The notes beneath the pieces are model-generated. The model worked only from the letters and a program-made list of their open reading frames with translations. It ran no database searches and had not been told where the DNA came from. A stretch of 11,932 nucleotides of DNA from assembly GCA_014359685.1 (NCBI GenBank), contig JACIYY010000200.1:1-11932 (forward strand), in the 5' to 3' direction. This document shows positions 1-6,904 of this stretch, piece by piece. The DNA comes from Porphyrobacter sp. (GTDB lineage Bacteria; Pseudomonadota; Alphaproteobacteria; Sphingomonadales; Sphingomonadaceae). The position numbers were made by a program, and so were the translations under genes. Position 1 is the stretch's first letter, and each line of letters opens with the position of its first letter.

Positions 1-83
1 CTGGCAAGCGCCAGCGCCGCCACCGCCAGCAGATCGGCGTGCGGCAGGCGATGCTCCGCCTCGGCCAGCCTCATCGACGGCAT
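1..83 (-). CDS. 5' end of an unidentified gene (partial, runs off left edge)
   Basis: Only about 27 codons are visible, reading leftward from an ATG at 81-83 (M-P-S-M-R-L-A-E-A-E...). A second in-frame ATG lies at 72-74 and could equally be the start; neither has a clear Shine-Dalgarno sequence. The frame is closed by a stop at 114-116, so the start must lie within about 30 bases of the DUF2062 stop (100-102), which fits a downstream gene translated from the same message. The visible residues begin polar and then become hydrophobic (L-L-A-V-A-A-L-A-L-A), as at the first membrane segment of an integral membrane protein. I do not recognise the family and assign no function. Confidence 0.45.
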   Translation of the reverse strand, partial: MPSMRLAEAEHRLPHADLLAVAALALA

Positions 84-99
84 CGGCTGAGGCAGGCGC

Positions 100-660
100 T
101 CATTCGGCGGGCCTCAGCCGGCCTGCGCGCGATGTGCGGCGGCTCCACCGCCGCGCCACCAGCAGCCGCCAGACGAGCGCGGCCACGGCCCAGCCGATCG
201 CCGCACTCAGCAATGACAGCACCAGGAAGCCGAAGGCGGTGACGCCCGCCGTCTCCAGGAACCAGCCGAAGCTCTCCCACCGCCCGCTCATCAAGGCTGC
301 CTGCGCGGCGCCGCCGACCGCTACCGCGTCGATCCGCAGCACGAAGGCACCGACCCGGTTCGCCACCAGCAGCCAGAACGGCAAGGTGAAGGGGTTGGTG
401 ACGAAGGTGACCAGCGCCGCCATCGGGACGTTGGCCCGCGCCGGCAGCGCCAGGAACGCGGCGAGGAAGATCTGCCCGACCGGCACGATGAAGCCCGAAA
501 ACAACCCCAGCGCGACTCCGCGCGGAACCGAACGGCGGGTGAAGCGCCACAGTTCGGGGCTGAGGAAGCGGTGGGCGATCGGCGCCAGCCAGCGGTTTCC
601 CGCCATGTCCTCGCGCTTGGGCATGCGCGGCTTCCACCATCTGTCACCCTGATCGGCCAT
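100..660 (-). CDS. DUF2062 domain membrane protein
   Basis: This 186-residue protein matches the DUF2062 pattern. A basic stretch (R42-R43-S-V-P-R47) leads into a glycine-rich hydrophobic segment (GVALGLFSGFIVPVGQ, about 48-63). A second follows with the typical N-P-F-T-L-P-F-W core (89-96), and a third lies near 136-169, giving about three to four membrane segments. The C-terminal tail is arginine-rich. The family is widespread in proteobacteria, probably in the inner membrane, and has no established biochemical role. The ATG at 658-660 is the first usable start; no strong ribosome-binding site precedes it, and a downstream methionine (residue 13) is an alternative. It lies 81 bp downstream of smpB on the same strand and just before the unidentified partial gene, suggesting co-transcription. 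The family call is confident; the function is unknown. Confidence 0.85.
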   Translation of the reverse strand: MADQGDRWWKPRMPKREDMAGNRWLAPIAHRFLSPELWRFTRRSVPRGVALGLFSGFIVPVGQIFLAAFLALPARANVPMAALVTFVTNPFTLPFWLLVANRVGAFVLRIDAVAVGGAAQAALMSGRWESFGWFLETAGVTAFGFLVLSLLSAAIGWAVAALVWRLLVARRWSRRTSRAGRLRPAE

Positions 661-741
661 CGAGCGCGTCCATACATTGTTCGGCGGGCACCGGAAGCGC
701 AGCCATAGCGCCGGAGCGGAAACGACCGCTGAATGCCCGCC

Positions 742-1224
742 TCAGCCGCGATCGCGCAGAAGTCGCGCCTTGTCGCGCTTCCAGTCGCGGTCCTTGATCG
801 TCTGGCGCTTGTCATGCGTCTGCTTGCCGCGCGCCAGCGCCAGCTCCACCTTGGCCCGGCCCCGGCTGTTGAAATAGACCATCAGCGGGATCAGCGTCAT
901 CCCCTTGCGCTCGACCGCGCCGACCATCTTCTCGATTTCGCGCTGGTGCAGCAGCAGCTTGCGGGGCCGCTTGGGTTCGTGGTTGAAGCGGTTGCCATGG
1001 CTGAATTCGGGCACGTTGGCGTTGACCAGCCAGGCCTCGCCATTGCGGATCTCGGCATAGGATTCGGCGATCGAGCCCTCCCCCCCGCGCAGGCTCTTCA
1101 CCTCGGTCCCGCTGAGCGCGATCCCGGCCTCGAAGGTGTCCTCGATGAAATAGTCGAACCGCGCGCGCCGGTTCTCGGCGACGATCTTCTGCTTGTCGAA
1201 GGTGGCGGGTTTGGGGCGGGCCAT
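742..1224 (-). CDS. smpB: SsrA (tmRNA)-binding protein SmpB
   Basis: SmpB binds tmRNA and delivers it to stalled ribosomes, where its C-terminal tail occupies the empty mRNA channel during trans-translation. The 160-residue protein has normal family length and all the signature blocks: the N-terminal [14 protein letters not shown] region (16-29), GTEVKSLR (39-46), the beta-barrel motif [13 protein letters not shown] (81-93), [11 protein letters not shown] (108-118), and the basic decoding-site tail [15 protein letters not shown] (138-152). The start is the ATG at 1222-1224, giving the usual M-A-R-P-K-P-type N-terminus; no good Shine-Dalgarno precedes it. It lies 102 bp downstream of dapA and 81 bp upstream of the DUF2062 gene, all on the minus strand. 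The tmRNA gene itself is not in this window. Confidence 0.97.
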   Translation of the reverse strand: MARPKPATFDKQKIVAENRRARFDYFIEDTFEAGIALSGTEVKSLRGGEGSIAESYAEIRNGEAWLVNANVPEFSHGNRFNHEPKRPRKLLLHQREIEKMVGAVERKGMTLIPLMVYFNSRGRAKVELALARGKQTHDKRQTIKDRDWKRDKARLLRDRG

Positions 1225-1326
1225 GGGGAGCGGGCATCTAGGGCTTCGTGCGCGAATGCGAAAGAGCCGCGCACCAAACCAGTGAAACGCCCGGCCAGCT
1301 GTTGCGTCCTGCGCCGTCGCGCCGCC

Positions 1327-2208
1327 TCAGCCCTCGGCCAGCCTCGCCATCGCCGCATCGACCGCGGCCCGCGCCGTGGCGCTGGCGGGGACCAGCGGCA
1401 GGCGCACCTCCTCGGCCAGCCAGTCGTGCAGCCGGCTGAGGGCATATTTGGTCGGCGTCGGGCTGGCATCGGCGAACAAGGCGCGGTGGAGCGGGAACAG
1501 CCGTTCGTTGAGCGCGCGGGCGCGGGCGAAATCGCCGGCGGCCGCGGCGGCATGGAATGCGGCGCACGGGCCGGGCGCGACGTTCGCCGTCACCGAGATG
1601 CAGCCCACCTGCCCCACCGCATAGCCGGGCAGCGCCAGCGGATCGTCGCCCGATAGCTGGCAGAAGCCCTCGCCCGCGCCGATCCGGTGCTCGACCACGC
1701 GGGCCAGATCGCCGCTCGCATCCTTCAGCGCCACGATCCGGTCGGGGTAGCGCCGCGCCAGCTCGACCACCGTGGCCGGCGCGATGTCGGTGACGGTGCG
1801 GCCGGGCACGTTGTAGAGCACGATCGGCAGCGCGCTCGCCTCTGCCAGCGCGCCGAAATGGGCCAGCAGCCCCTCCTGGCTCGGGCGGTTGTAATAGGGG
1901 GCGACGCACAGCGCGGCATCGGCGCCGCTCTGTGCCGCGCGGGCCAGATGGGTCAGCGCGGTGCGGGTATCGTTGCTGCCGCAACCGGCGATCACCGGCA
2001 CCCGGCCGCCGGCCTGTTCGACCACCACGCGGATCACGCGATGGTGCTCCTCGTGGTCGAGCGTCGAGGCTTCGCCGGTGGTTCCGCACGGGACCAGCGC
2101 CGAAGAGCCTTGCTCGATCTGCCACTCGACCAGCCGCCGCAGCGCCGCCTCGTCCACCGCCCCGTTGCGGAACGGCGTGACCAGCGCGGGAATTGAACCA
2201 GAGAACAT
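1327..2208 (-). CDS. dapA: 4-hydroxy-tetrahydrodipicolinate synthase (DapA)
   Basis: DapA condenses pyruvate with aspartate semialdehyde, the first committed step of the diaminopimelate/lysine pathway, in the cytoplasm. The 293-residue TIM-barrel protein aligns almost without gaps to E. coli DapA. It has the pyruvate-binding GTTGE motif (42-46), the proton-relay tyrosines Y106 (in P-Y-Y-N-R-P-S-Q-E-G) and Y132 (L-Y-N-V-P-G-R-T), substrate-binding R137, the Schiff-base lysine K162 (L-K-D-A-S-G), and the S-V-T-A-N-V segment near 205-210. The residue matching lysine-inhibitor ligand E84 of E. coli is T83, while both inhibitor-site histidines (H52, H55) are kept. The ATG at 2206-2208 is preceded by GGGAG (complement of 2216-2220) at 7-base spacing. 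It is divergent from the transglycosylase gene and probably heads a minus-strand unit with smpB. Confidence 0.97.
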   Translation of the reverse strand: MFSGSIPALVTPFRNGAVDEAALRRLVEWQIEQGSSALVPCGTTGEASTLDHEEHHRVIRVVVEQAGGRVPVIAGCGSNDTRTALTHLARAAQSGADAALCVAPYYNRPSQEGLLAHFGALAEASALPIVLYNVPGRTVTDIAPATVVELARRYPDRIVALKDASGDLARVVEHRIGAGEGFCQLSGDDPLALPGYAVGQVGCISVTANVAPGPCAAFHAAAAAGDFARARALNERLFPLHRALFADASPTPTKYALSRLHDWLAEEVRLPLVPASATARAAVDAAMARLAEG

Positions 2209-2294
2209 TGCGCGGCTCCCGCGTGACAGACTAACCGTGACGGCCCTTAGCGGCCCTGTGCCCCGGGATCACCCCCTTCCGTTAAGCGCCCGAT

Positions 2295-2300
2295 AAGGAG
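2295..2300 (+). promoter_or_regulatory. Ribosome-binding site for the lytic transglycosylase gene
   Basis: AAGGAG is a strong Shine-Dalgarno match. Its 12-base spacing to the ATG at 2313 is slightly long; spacing to the next in-frame ATG at 2322 would be 21, too long. This favours the start at 2313. Confidence 0.7.
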
Positions 2301-2312
2301 CCACCCGCCACG

Positions 2313-4253
2313 ATGCCCGCCATGATCCGATCGCATCTTCCCGCCCTCCTCGTCGCCACCGCGCTCACCTCGTCCGCCCCGCTGGCCGCGCAGGACGGCG
2401 CGGCGGCATGGGACCAGGCCCGCGCCAGCCTGGTCGCCAGCCAGCCCGGCCCGATGGCCGGCGCCATCGCGCAGTGGGAGGCGCTGAGCAGCAGCGCGAG
2501 CTTCTCCTTCATCGATTATGCCGGCTTCCTGATGGCCTATCCCGGCTTCCCCGACGAAGCGCGCCTGCGCTCCTATGCGGAGGCGCGACTGGAGGAGGAA
2601 TTCGCACCGCCCGAACGGATCGTCGCCTTCTTCGACCGCTATCCCCCGCTCACCAACCCGGCCCGCGCACATTATGCGCTGGCGCTGATGAGCCAGCGCC
2701 CGCAGGACGCCGCGGCGCAGGCGCGCGAGGCCTGGCGCGGCGGGGCGATGAGCGACACCGCTGCCGCCACCATCCTCGCCGCCTTCGGCGGAACCTTCAC
2801 CCCGCAGGACCACGATGCCCGGATGGACGCGTTGCTGTGGCAGCGGGAACGGGCAGCGGCCGAGCAGCAGCTGGCCTGGACCACGCCGCAGGCGCAGCCG
2901 GTGTTCATGGCGCGGCTCGCGATCCTGCAGGGCGGCGATGGCGCGATCGCCGACGGGCGGGCGCTGGCCGACCCCGGCTACCTCTACAATCGCAGCCGCG
3001 AGCTGCGGCTGGAGGGCCGCCCGCAGGAGGCGGTCTCGCTGCTGTCCTACCGCCCCCCGCTGGCGCGCCTGCCCTTCGACCAGACGGCGTGGGTGGAAGA
3101 GCAGCTCGCGGTTGCGCGGATCGGCGATGCCCGCGCGGCGCAGGCGATCGCCGCGCGCGTGGACGAGGCCTTCGCGCCGGGCACCGACATCTCGACGCTG
3201 GGCTACAAGCTGCGCGACGATTACACCTCGCTGATGTGGGTCGGCGCCACCCGCGCGCTGTGGGAGCTGGGCGATGCCGCCGGGGCCGCGCCGCTGTTCT
3301 ACCGTTACGGCGCGGCCGCGCGCACCCCGCCGACCCGCTCCAAGGGCTTCTACTGGGCCGGCTATGCCGCCGCCCGCGCCGGCGACGCCCCGGGGGCGCA
3401 GCGTTATTACGAGATGGCCGGACAATATGCCGATCGCTTCTACGGCCAGCTGGCGCTTGCCGAGATGGGCCGGCCGATCCCCGCTTTCGCTGCCGCCCCG
3501 CAGGCCGAGCCGAGCGCGGCCGAGCGCGCCGCCTTCCGCGCCAAGCCGATCACCGCCGCCGTGATGGAGGTCGCCCGCGATGCGCCGTGGCGCACCGGCA
3601 TCCGCTTCTATCGCGAGATCGCCGATCAGGCCGAGACCCTGGGCGAACACCTGCTGGTGGCCGAGCTGGCACGCGAGATCGGCCGCCGCGACCTCGCGGT
3701 GAACGTGGCCGAAGCCGCCGCCGCCGATGGGCATGACGGCTTCACCCAGATCGGCTTCCCCCGGCTGGTGGTGCCGCCCGGCACCGACTGGACGATGGTT
3801 CACGCCATCGCCCGGCAGGAAAGCCAGTTCGCGCAGAACGCCGTCAGCCATGCCGGCGCGCGCGGGCTGATGCAGCTGATGCCCGGCACCGCGCAGGAGG
3901 AGGCGGAAAAGGCCGGCATCCAGTACCTGCAGGCCTCGCTGATCGAGGATGCCGGCTACAATCTGCGGCTGGGCAGCAACCATATCCAGCGGCTCTATGC
4001 CCGCTACGGCAGCTGGCCGCTGGCGATTGCCGCCTACAATGCCGGGCCGGGCAACGTGAACAAATGGCTGCGCGACAACGGCGATCCGCGCACGGGGGCG
4101 GTCGGCTGGGTCGAATGGATCGAGAAGATCCCCTTCTTCGAAACCAAGAACTACGTCACCCGGGTGATCGAGAACGCGGTCGTCTACGAACATCTCTATC
4201 CGGACCAGACCAGCGCCGGCCGGCCGCGCGGGGTGCGCGACTTCCTGCGGTAA
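2313..4253 (+). CDS. Soluble lytic murein transglycosylase (GH23, Slt70-like)
   Basis: This periplasmic enzyme would cleave peptidoglycan between MurNAc and GlcNAc to form 1,6-anhydro-muropeptides. The 646-residue length is close to E. coli Slt70. Residues 1-26 form a signal peptide (basic R, hydrophobic stretch, cleavage near P-L-A-A before Q-D). About 30-480 is an alanine-rich helical region resembling the Slt superhelical ring. The catalytic GH23 domain starts near 490: A-R-Q-E-S with the catalytic glutamate E503, G-A-R-G-L-M-Q-L-M-P-G-T (515-526), A-Y-N-A-G-P-G-N (574-581), and the late W-I-E-K-I-P-F-F-E-T-K-N-Y-V segment typical of family 1 enzymes. AAGGAG at 2295-2300 precedes the ATG at 2313 by 12 bases; a second ATG at 2322 is in frame and less likely. 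It is divergent from dapA and convergent with pckA, so probably a single-gene transcript. Confidence 0.93.
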   Translation: MPAMIRSHLPALLVATALTSSAPLAAQDGAAAWDQARASLVASQPGPMAGAIAQWEALSSSASFSFIDYAGFLMAYPGFPDEARLRSYAEARLEEEFAPPERIVAFFDRYPPLTNPARAHYALALMSQRPQDAAAQAREAWRGGAMSDTAAATILAAFGGTFTPQDHDARMDALLWQRERAAAEQQLAWTTPQAQPVFMARLAILQGGDGAIADGRALADPGYLYNRSRELRLEGRPQEAVSLLSYRPPLARLPFDQTAWVEEQLAVARIGDARAAQAIAARVDEAFAPGTDISTLGYKLRDDYTSLMWVGATRALWELGDAAGAAPLFYRYGAAARTPPTRSKGFYWAGYAAARAGDAPGAQRYYEMAGQYADRFYGQLALAEMGRPIPAFAAAPQAEPSAAERAAFRAKPITAAVMEVARDAPWRTGIRFYREIADQAETLGEHLLVAELAREIGRRDLAVNVAEAAAADGHDGFTQIGFPRLVVPPGTDWTMVHAIARQESQFAQNAVSHAGARGLMQLMPGTAQEEAEKAGIQYLQASLIEDAGYNLRLGSNHIQRLYARYGSWPLAIAAYNAGPGNVNKWLRDNGDPRTGAVGWVEWIEKIPFFETKNYVTRVIENAVVYEHLYPDQTSAGRPRGVRDFLR

Positions 4254-4291
4254 AAGCGCCGTCGCGGCCGGACGGGCTGTTGTCACCCTTT

Positions 4292-4332
4292 CGGGCGGTT
4301 GCCACGGCGGCGGCGCCGTGGCGCCATGCCCG
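4292..4332. terminator. GC-rich hairpin between convergent genes (possible bidirectional terminator)
   Basis: A perfect 8-bp inverted repeat, GCCACGGC (4301-4308) and GCCGTGGC (4315-4322), encloses a 6-base loop. Farther out, CGGGC (4292-4296) can pair with GCCCG (4328-4332). It lies in the 93-bp space between the 3' ends of the lytic transglycosylase and pckA genes, where a terminator serving both strands would be expected. Neither strand has a clear T-tract after the stem, so intrinsic termination would be inefficient by the classical rule. It may instead be an mRNA-stabilising stem. Confidence 0.45.
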
Positions 4333-4346
4333 AGCCGATCGGCCGG

Positions 4347-5954
4347 TCAGGCGGCTTGCGGGGCGGCCTGACGGACTCCTTCGTCGACATGCTCTTCGAA
4401 CTGGGCGAAGTTGTCGACGAACAATTGCACCAGCTTGGCGGCGGTGGCGTCGTATTCGTGCTTGTCGCTCCAGGTCGAGCGCGGATCGAGGATGGTCTCG
4501 TCGATCCCCAGCTCGGCCAGCGCGGGCACGCTGACGGGCACATCGAAGCCGAAATTGGGGTCGATCCGGAACTCCAACTCGTTCAGCGAGCCGTCGAGCG
4601 CGGCATTGAGCAGCGCGCGGGTGGCCTTGATCGGCATCCGCGTGCCGGTGCCATATTTGCCGCCGGTCCAGCCGGTGTTGAGCAGCCAGCACTGGACGCC
4701 GCCTCTGGCGATCCGCTCCTTGAGCAGATTGCCGTAAACGCTCGGGTGGCGCGGCATGAACGGGGCGCCGAAGCAGGTCGAGAAGGTCGCCTCCGGCTCG
4801 GTCACGCCGATCTCCGTTCCGGCGACCTTGGCGGTGTAGCCCGACAGGAAGTGGTACATCGCCTGGTCGGGGGTCAGCCGGGCGATCGGCGGCAGCACGC
4901 CGAAGGCATCGGCGGTCAGCATCACCACGTTCGAAGGCACCGGGCCGAGATTCTTCTCGCTGGCATTGGGGATGAACTCGATCGGATAGGCGCCGCGGCT
5001 GTTTTCGGCCAGCGTGCTGTCATGGAAGTCCAGCTCGCGGGTGTCGCGATCCATGACCACGTTTTCCAGCACCGCGCCGAAGCGGTGGGTGGCGGCGAAG
5101 ATCTCCGGCTCGTGCTCTTGCGACAGACGGATCATCTTGGCGTAGCAGCCGCCTTCGAAGTTGAACACGGCGGTGTCGGACCAGCCATGCTCGTCATCGC
5201 CGATCAGTGTGCGGCTGGCATCGGCCGACAGCGTCGTCTTGCCGGTGCCCGACAGGCCGAAGAACACCGCCGTCTTGCCGTCCGGGCCGATATTGGCCGA
5301 ACAGTGCATCGGCATCACGCCCTTGACCGGCAGCAGGTAGTTGAGGATGCCGAACACGCCCTTCTTCATCTCGCCGGCATATCGGGTGCCACCGATCAGG
5401 ATCAGCTTCTCGGTGAAATTGACCGCCACCACCGTCTCGCTGCGGGTGCCGTGACGGGCCGGGTCGGCGCGGAAGCTGGGCAGGTCGATGATCGTGTATT
5501 CGGGGGTGAAGCCGGCCAGCTGCTCCACCGTGGGGCGCACCAGCAGGGTGCGGATGAACAGGTTGTGCCATGCCAGCTCGTTGATGATGCGCACATTCAC
5601 CCGGTGCTCGGGCTGGGAGCCGCCGAACAGGTCGGCGACATAGAGCCGCTCCTGCTCCTTCAGCGCGTCAAGGAAATCGGCCTTGAGCGCAGCGAAATGC
5701 GCGGGCGTCATGGGCACGTTGACCTTGCCCCACCACACGGTGTCCTCGGTGGTCTCGTCCCGGACGATGAACTTGTCCTTGGCGGAGCGGCCGGTATGCT
5801 TGCCGGTGTGGACCACCAGCGGCCCGTGCGCGGCGAGGTGGCCCTCGCCGCGGATGACGGCCTGTTCGACCAGCGCGGCAGTGCCGAGATTGGCGCTGAT
5901 TTCAGCGTCGGTGACGATGCCCTGGGCGGAGAGGGGAACGGCAAGCGAGGTCAC
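4347..5954 (-). CDS. pckA: Phosphoenolpyruvate carboxykinase (ATP)
   Basis: PckA converts oxaloacetate and ATP to phosphoenolpyruvate, CO2 and ADP, the entry step of gluconeogenesis from TCA-cycle intermediates. With a GTG start at 5952-5954 the protein has 535 residues, normal for the ATP-type enzyme. Visible motifs in this numbering are H-T-G-R-S (53-57, oxaloacetate-binding R56), R-Y-A-G-E-M-K-K-G (191-199, metal/phosphate lysine), the P-loop [10 protein letters not shown] (233-242), metal-binding D-D-E-H-G-W (253-258), N-F-E-G-G-C-Y-A-K (265-273), and Y-T-A-K-V-A-G-T-E (373-381). The start was chosen because GAGGAG lies 9 bases upstream of this GTG; an in-frame GTG at 5976-5978 would add 8 residues, with that ribosome-binding site inside the gene. 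It is divergent from chvI across a shared regulatory region. Confidence 0.96.
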   Translation of the reverse strand: MTSLAVPLSAQGIVTDAEISANLGTAALVEQAVIRGEGHLAAHGPLVVHTGKHTGRSAKDKFIVRDETTEDTVWWGKVNVPMTPAHFAALKADFLDALKEQERLYVADLFGGSQPEHRVNVRIINELAWHNLFIRTLLVRPTVEQLAGFTPEYTIIDLPSFRADPARHGTRSETVVAVNFTEKLILIGGTRYAGEMKKGVFGILNYLLPVKGVMPMHCSANIGPDGKTAVFFGLSGTGKTTLSADASRTLIGDDEHGWSDTAVFNFEGGCYAKMIRLSQEHEPEIFAATHRFGAVLENVVMDRDTRELDFHDSTLAENSRGAYPIEFIPNASEKNLGPVPSNVVMLTADAFGVLPPIARLTPDQAMYHFLSGYTAKVAGTEIGVTEPEATFSTCFGAPFMPRHPSVYGNLLKERIARGGVQCWLLNTGWTGGKYGTGTRMPIKATRALLNAALDGSLNELEFRIDPNFGFDVPVSVPALAELGIDETILDPRSTWSDKHEYDATAAKLVQLFVDNFAQFEEHVDEGVRQAAPQAA

Positions 5955-6004
5955 GGAAGCGGTCTCCTCGGAGAGCACGGGCAGGGTGTCGGAAGCGTAT
6001 CCGG

Positions 6005-6033
6005 GTCATAATCGCGCTCGCCCGCCCCGTCAA
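6005..6033 (-). promoter_or_regulatory. Predicted promoter of pckA
   Basis: Read on the minus strand, a -35 box TTGACG (complement of 6028-6033) is followed after exactly 17 bp by a -10 box TATGAC (complement of 6005-6010). This is close to the alphaproteobacterial housekeeping consensus and stands out in this GC-rich sequence. The expected transcription start is near 5998, giving a leader of roughly 45 bases that contains the GAGGAG ribosome-binding site before the GTG at 5954. The -35 box lies inside an inverted repeat. Confidence 0.65.
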
Positions 6034-6040
6034 ACGGGCG
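6023..6040. repeat. Inverted repeat overlapping the pckA -35 box (candidate operator)
   Basis: CCCGT (6026-6030) and ACGGG (6034-6038) form a perfect inverted repeat around CAA (6031-6033). With C6025 unpaired it extends by two more pairs (6023-6024 with 6039-6040). The minus-strand TTGACG box occupies 6028-6033, so a protein bound here would cover the -35 element. No regulator family can be named from the sequence. Confidence 0.4.
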
Positions 6041-6057
6041 CAGGCGGCAGGGTGCAG
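6040..6057 (+). repeat. Three GCAG repeats at 7-bp spacing between the two promoters
   Basis: GCAGGCG (6040-6046), GCAGGGT (6047-6053) and GCAGCAT (6054-6060) share GCAG at a strict 7-bp period. They lie between the outward-facing predicted -35 boxes of pckA and chvI, where OmpR-family regulators such as ChvI would bind as tandem direct repeats. Short GC-rich repeats arise easily by chance in DNA of this composition, and the period is shorter than the roughly 10-11 bp usual for OmpR-type sites. Confidence 0.25.
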
Positions 6058-6071
6058 CATCGGCGGTTCGA

Positions 6072-6100
6072 TTGTCACCCCGGATGCGAGGCGATAGAGA
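6072..6100 (+). promoter_or_regulatory. Candidate promoter of the chvI operon
   Basis: TTGTCA (6072-6077) is followed after 17 bp by TAGAGA (6095-6100). The -35 box is good and the -10 box weak (three of six consensus bases), as might suit an activator-dependent promoter. Transcription would start near 6106, leaving about 30 bases before the chvI ATG and almost none before the upstream ATG at 6108. Confidence 0.4.
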
Positions 6101-6107
6101 GCGCACG

Positions 6108-6140
6108 ATGCCCGGCCCGATCCCTGCCCCCCGGCCATGA
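6108..6140 (+). other. 10-codon upstream ORF (leader peptide candidate) overlapping the chvI start
   Basis: ATG at 6108-6110 opens a frame reading [10 protein letters not shown] and stopping at TGA 6138-6140. That stop overlaps the chvI ATG (6137-6139) as ATGA. Every second residue is proline. Only a weak AGAG element precedes it (about 6096-6101), but chvI itself has no visible Shine-Dalgarno (CCCCCCGGCC immediately before its ATG). Translational coupling from the leader would therefore explain how chvI is initiated. The ORF may still be a chance product of CCN-rich sequence. Confidence 0.3.
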
Positions 6141-6904
6141 GCGCCGACCCGGCCCTGCCCGCCGGTTCCGGTGAACGCCAGCGCACCATCGCGCTGGTCG
6201 ATGACGACCGCAACATCCTGGCCGCCCTGTCGATCGCTCTGCAGGCCGAAGGCTATGCCACCCGCCTGTATTCCGATGGCGAGGCGGCGCTGGGCGCCCT
6301 CTTCGCCAACCCGCCCGACCTGGCGGTGTTCGACATCAAGATGCCGCGCATGGACGGGATGGAGCTGCTGCGGCGGCTGCGCGAAACATCCGACCTGCCG
6401 GTGATCTTCCTGACCAGCAAGGACGAGGAAGAGGACGAGGAGGCGGGCCTGGCGATGGGCGCCGACGATTACATCGCCAAACCGTTCAGCCAGCGCCTGC
6501 TGCTGGCGCGCATCCGCGCCATCCTGCGCCGCGCCGGCCCGCCGGGCGAGGCGGGCACGCGGGCCGCCGGCGCCGGTGACCCCGAGGCCGAGCGGGCGGA
6601 GCCGGTGATCGCGCGCGGGCGGTTGCAGATGGACCCCTCGCGCCACAAGGTGACCTGGGACGGGCGGCCGGTATCGCTGACCGTCACCGAGTTCCTGATC
6701 CTGGAGGCGCTGGCCCAGCGCCCCGGCGTGATCAAGAGCCGCAACCAGCTGATGGACGCCGCCTATCCGGACGACGTGTTCGTCGACGACCGCACGGTGG
6801 ACAGCCATATCAAGCGGCTGCGGCGCAAGTTCCGCAGCGTGGACCGGGACTTCAATGCCATCACCACCCTTTACGGGGCCGGCTACAGCTTCTCCGATGG
6901 CTGA
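6137..6904 (+). CDS. chvI: Two-component response regulator ChvI (OmpR family)
   Basis: ChvI is the DNA-binding partner of the sensor kinase ChvG. In Agrobacterium, Sinorhizobium and Caulobacter the pair responds to acid and envelope stress. The 255-residue protein has a receiver domain (about 16-130) with the acidic triad D22-D23-D24, phosphoacceptor D66 (V-F-D-I-K-M-P), T93 and K115 (I-A-K-P-F). A linker of about 25 residues, rich in A, G and E, is followed by an OmpR/PhoB-type winged helix (about 150-255) containing [29 protein letters not shown] and the terminal G-A-G-Y-S-F. The ATG at 6137 yields a short N-terminal extension before the receiver; no Shine-Dalgarno is visible. Its last bases overlap the start of chvG, and it is divergent from pckA, a known downstream target of this system in rhizobia. 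Confidence 0.92.
   Translation: MSADPALPAGSGERQRTIALVDDDRNILAALSIALQAEGYATRLYSDGEAALGALFANPPDLAVFDIKMPRMDGMELLRRLRETSDLPVIFLTSKDEEEDEEAGLAMGADDYIAKPFSQRLLLARIRAILRRAGPPGEAGTRAAGAGDPEAERAEPVIARGRLQMDPSRHKVTWDGRPVSLTVTEFLILEALAQRPGVIKSRNQLMDAAYPDDVFVDDRTVDSHIKRLRRKFRSVDRDFNAITTLYGAGYSFSDG

Noticed and set aside
2208..2236. TTGCGC, 17 bp, CTAACC as a plus-strand promoter for the lytic transglycosylase
   Set aside because: Both boxes match poorly and the -35 box overlaps the dapA start codon, so it is too weak to list as a feature.
2247..4286. 679-codon minus-strand frame opposite the lytic transglycosylase
   Set aside because: The plus-strand gene has a signal peptide, catalytic motifs and a ribosome-binding site, while the antisense frame has none of these.
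4299..6011. 570-codon open frame on the plus strand opposite pckA
   Set aside because: pckA on the other strand is unmistakable and complete. The antisense frame has low-complexity composition (G, A, R, H, V, Q rich), no recognisable domain, and exists because stops are rare in GC-rich DNA.
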